Assembly: GCA_033063855.1 (NCBI GenBank)
Contig: CP093830.1
Coordinates: 5,580,854 to 5,644,853, forward strand
Source of the DNA: Smittia aterrima
Taxonomy: Eukaryota > Arthropoda > Insecta > Diptera > Chironomidae
Direction: 5' to 3'
Length of the DNA: 64,000 nt
Shown: positions 63,401-64,000 of the stretch, piece after piece
How positions within the stretch are numbered: the first letter of the stretch is position 1
Layout of the letters: every line of letters starts with the position of its first letter
Made by a program: the position numbers and the translations under genes
Notes under the pieces: model-generated
The model's database searches: none
What the model saw: the letters and a program-made list of their open reading frames with translations, nothing else
Told to the model about the DNA's origin: nothing

Positions 63401-64000
63401 GTTGTTGTAGATGTATGTTCATGCATACATAGACTTTTGGGATGCTTGGTTTTTGGTTATTTTGAAGCACACATCGGACGGTCATTCGAGCATAAATTGA
63501 ATGCTGTGGGGAGAGAGCGTGGAGAGAGGATGAGTTGGAAAATAATTTTCATGTGTACATGGCATCTCCAACATCTCCTCTCGCACCATCTCCTTTCTGA
63601 AAAACTCCTTGAAATCCTCCACTTGCTTCTCTCAAACAATATGAACGAGAAAGACCGCTCCGTTTCTAACAACGACGACGTTGTACATGTGCCGGACAAA
63701 GCAAGGCATCCGCAGCGTATGAAAAGCGGGCGAGCGAGGAAAAGTTAGGAAAATCAAGAGTGGAATGGGAGAACGAAACGATGATGATGAGGATTCTGCT
63801 GCTGCTGCTTCTCTTACGACCGAGAATAGAAAATTTTCTGTTGTGGCCGTTCTTACCCCGGGCAGGCATGTGAGTTTGAAATCAAGGAATCTTCTAGGGA
63901 GATCGGAGTGTGAGAGTCGGGAACATTAGGTAAATGTTGCAGGATCTCGCCTTTGAAATTGAGTGAAAGGAAGGAGTTGTTCTATCGGACGACGGTTGAA
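51431..64000. other. 12.6 kb without a recognised gene upstream of dan
   Basis: This stretch begins with the splice acceptor of the dan 5' UTR (AG at 51,436-51,437), so at least one dan 5' UTR exon and promoter should lie within it on the minus strand. From about 51,600 to 57,800 it is rich in purine or pyrimidine runs (GAGA and TTTTC tracts). These create many short open frames on both strands, none with recognisable protein features. TCG/GCT trinucleotide runs occur near 55,618, 63,335-63,400 and 63,797. I see no tRNA, transposase or repeat family. It is probably regulatory DNA of dan and possibly intron of the lobo homologue. Confidence 0.5.
63335..63400. repeat. TCG trinucleotide-rich tract
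   Basis: TCG triplet runs with short interruptions, including an internal near-palindrome around GAAGAGATCTCTTC. It is simple-sequence DNA. The 152-codon open frame across it is not convincing. Confidence 0.5.

Noticed and set aside
63290..63748. 152-codon open frame at the right end
   Set aside because: It runs through TCG simple repeats and has no domain. Low-complexity sequence gives such frames by chance.

Overview
The window is nuclear DNA of an AT-rich insect, almost certainly a non-drosophilid fly (Diptera) and plausibly a nematoceran midge. The reasons are that every recognisable protein is closest in character to dipteran families (twinstar cofilin, twisted/POMT2, Nmnat, distal antenna, an insect-type CHK kinase), introns are often only 51-58 bases with GTAAGT-type donors, and genes are compact. 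The midge assignment is a guess.

Layout. 1-2,098: cofilin (tsr, +). 6,263-7,655: ecdysteroid-kinase-like gene (-). 10,484-10,939: SAYSVFN-domain protein (+). 11,617-13,521: a 5'-truncated copy of POMT2 (exons 7-10, +). 18,112-23,468: TMEM8/PGAP6-like membrane protein (+). 27,125-27,224: exactly 100 N, an assembly gap. 27,225-28,083: the 3' end of the same TMEM8 gene again. 37,464-41,768: complete ten-exon POMT2 (tw, -). 42,148-42,441: a 71-residue membrane protein (-). 44,011-45,020: beta-1,4-galactosyltransferase 7 (+). 46,065-47,610: Nmnat (-). 48,043-48,549: first exon of a DRC7/lobo homologue (+). 49,514-51,430: distal antenna (dan, -), with an open in-frame extension past its stop. 51,431-64,000: no gene recognised, probably dan 5' UTR/regulatory DNA.

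Two levels of duplication dominate the left 40 kb. First, the ~4.5 kb before the N gap (22,603-27,124) is repeated directly after it (27,225-31,759), end to end. The two flanking contigs simply overlap and were not merged, so the second TMEM8 end is an artefact, probably two haplotypes. Second, two blocks occur again in inverted orientation. Block d1 (2,790-10,215) recurs at about 29,513-33,965, and block d2 (35,200-39,601) recurs at 11,376-15,820. The order is tsr / d1 / inverted d2 / TMEM8 segment / inverted d1 / d2 / rest of POMT2. That is the layout expected from a small inversion made by staggered breaks at both ends, which duplicates each breakpoint region in inverted orientation. It explains why POMT2 is whole on the right and cut off on the left. 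A misassembly of heterozygous haplotypes cannot be excluded from sequence alone.

The genes are mostly housekeeping: actin turnover, protein O-mannosylation, glycosaminoglycan linker synthesis and NAD synthesis. Added to these are a probable detoxification/steroid kinase, a ciliary gene fragment and a developmental transcription factor. No operon-like or defence system was seen.
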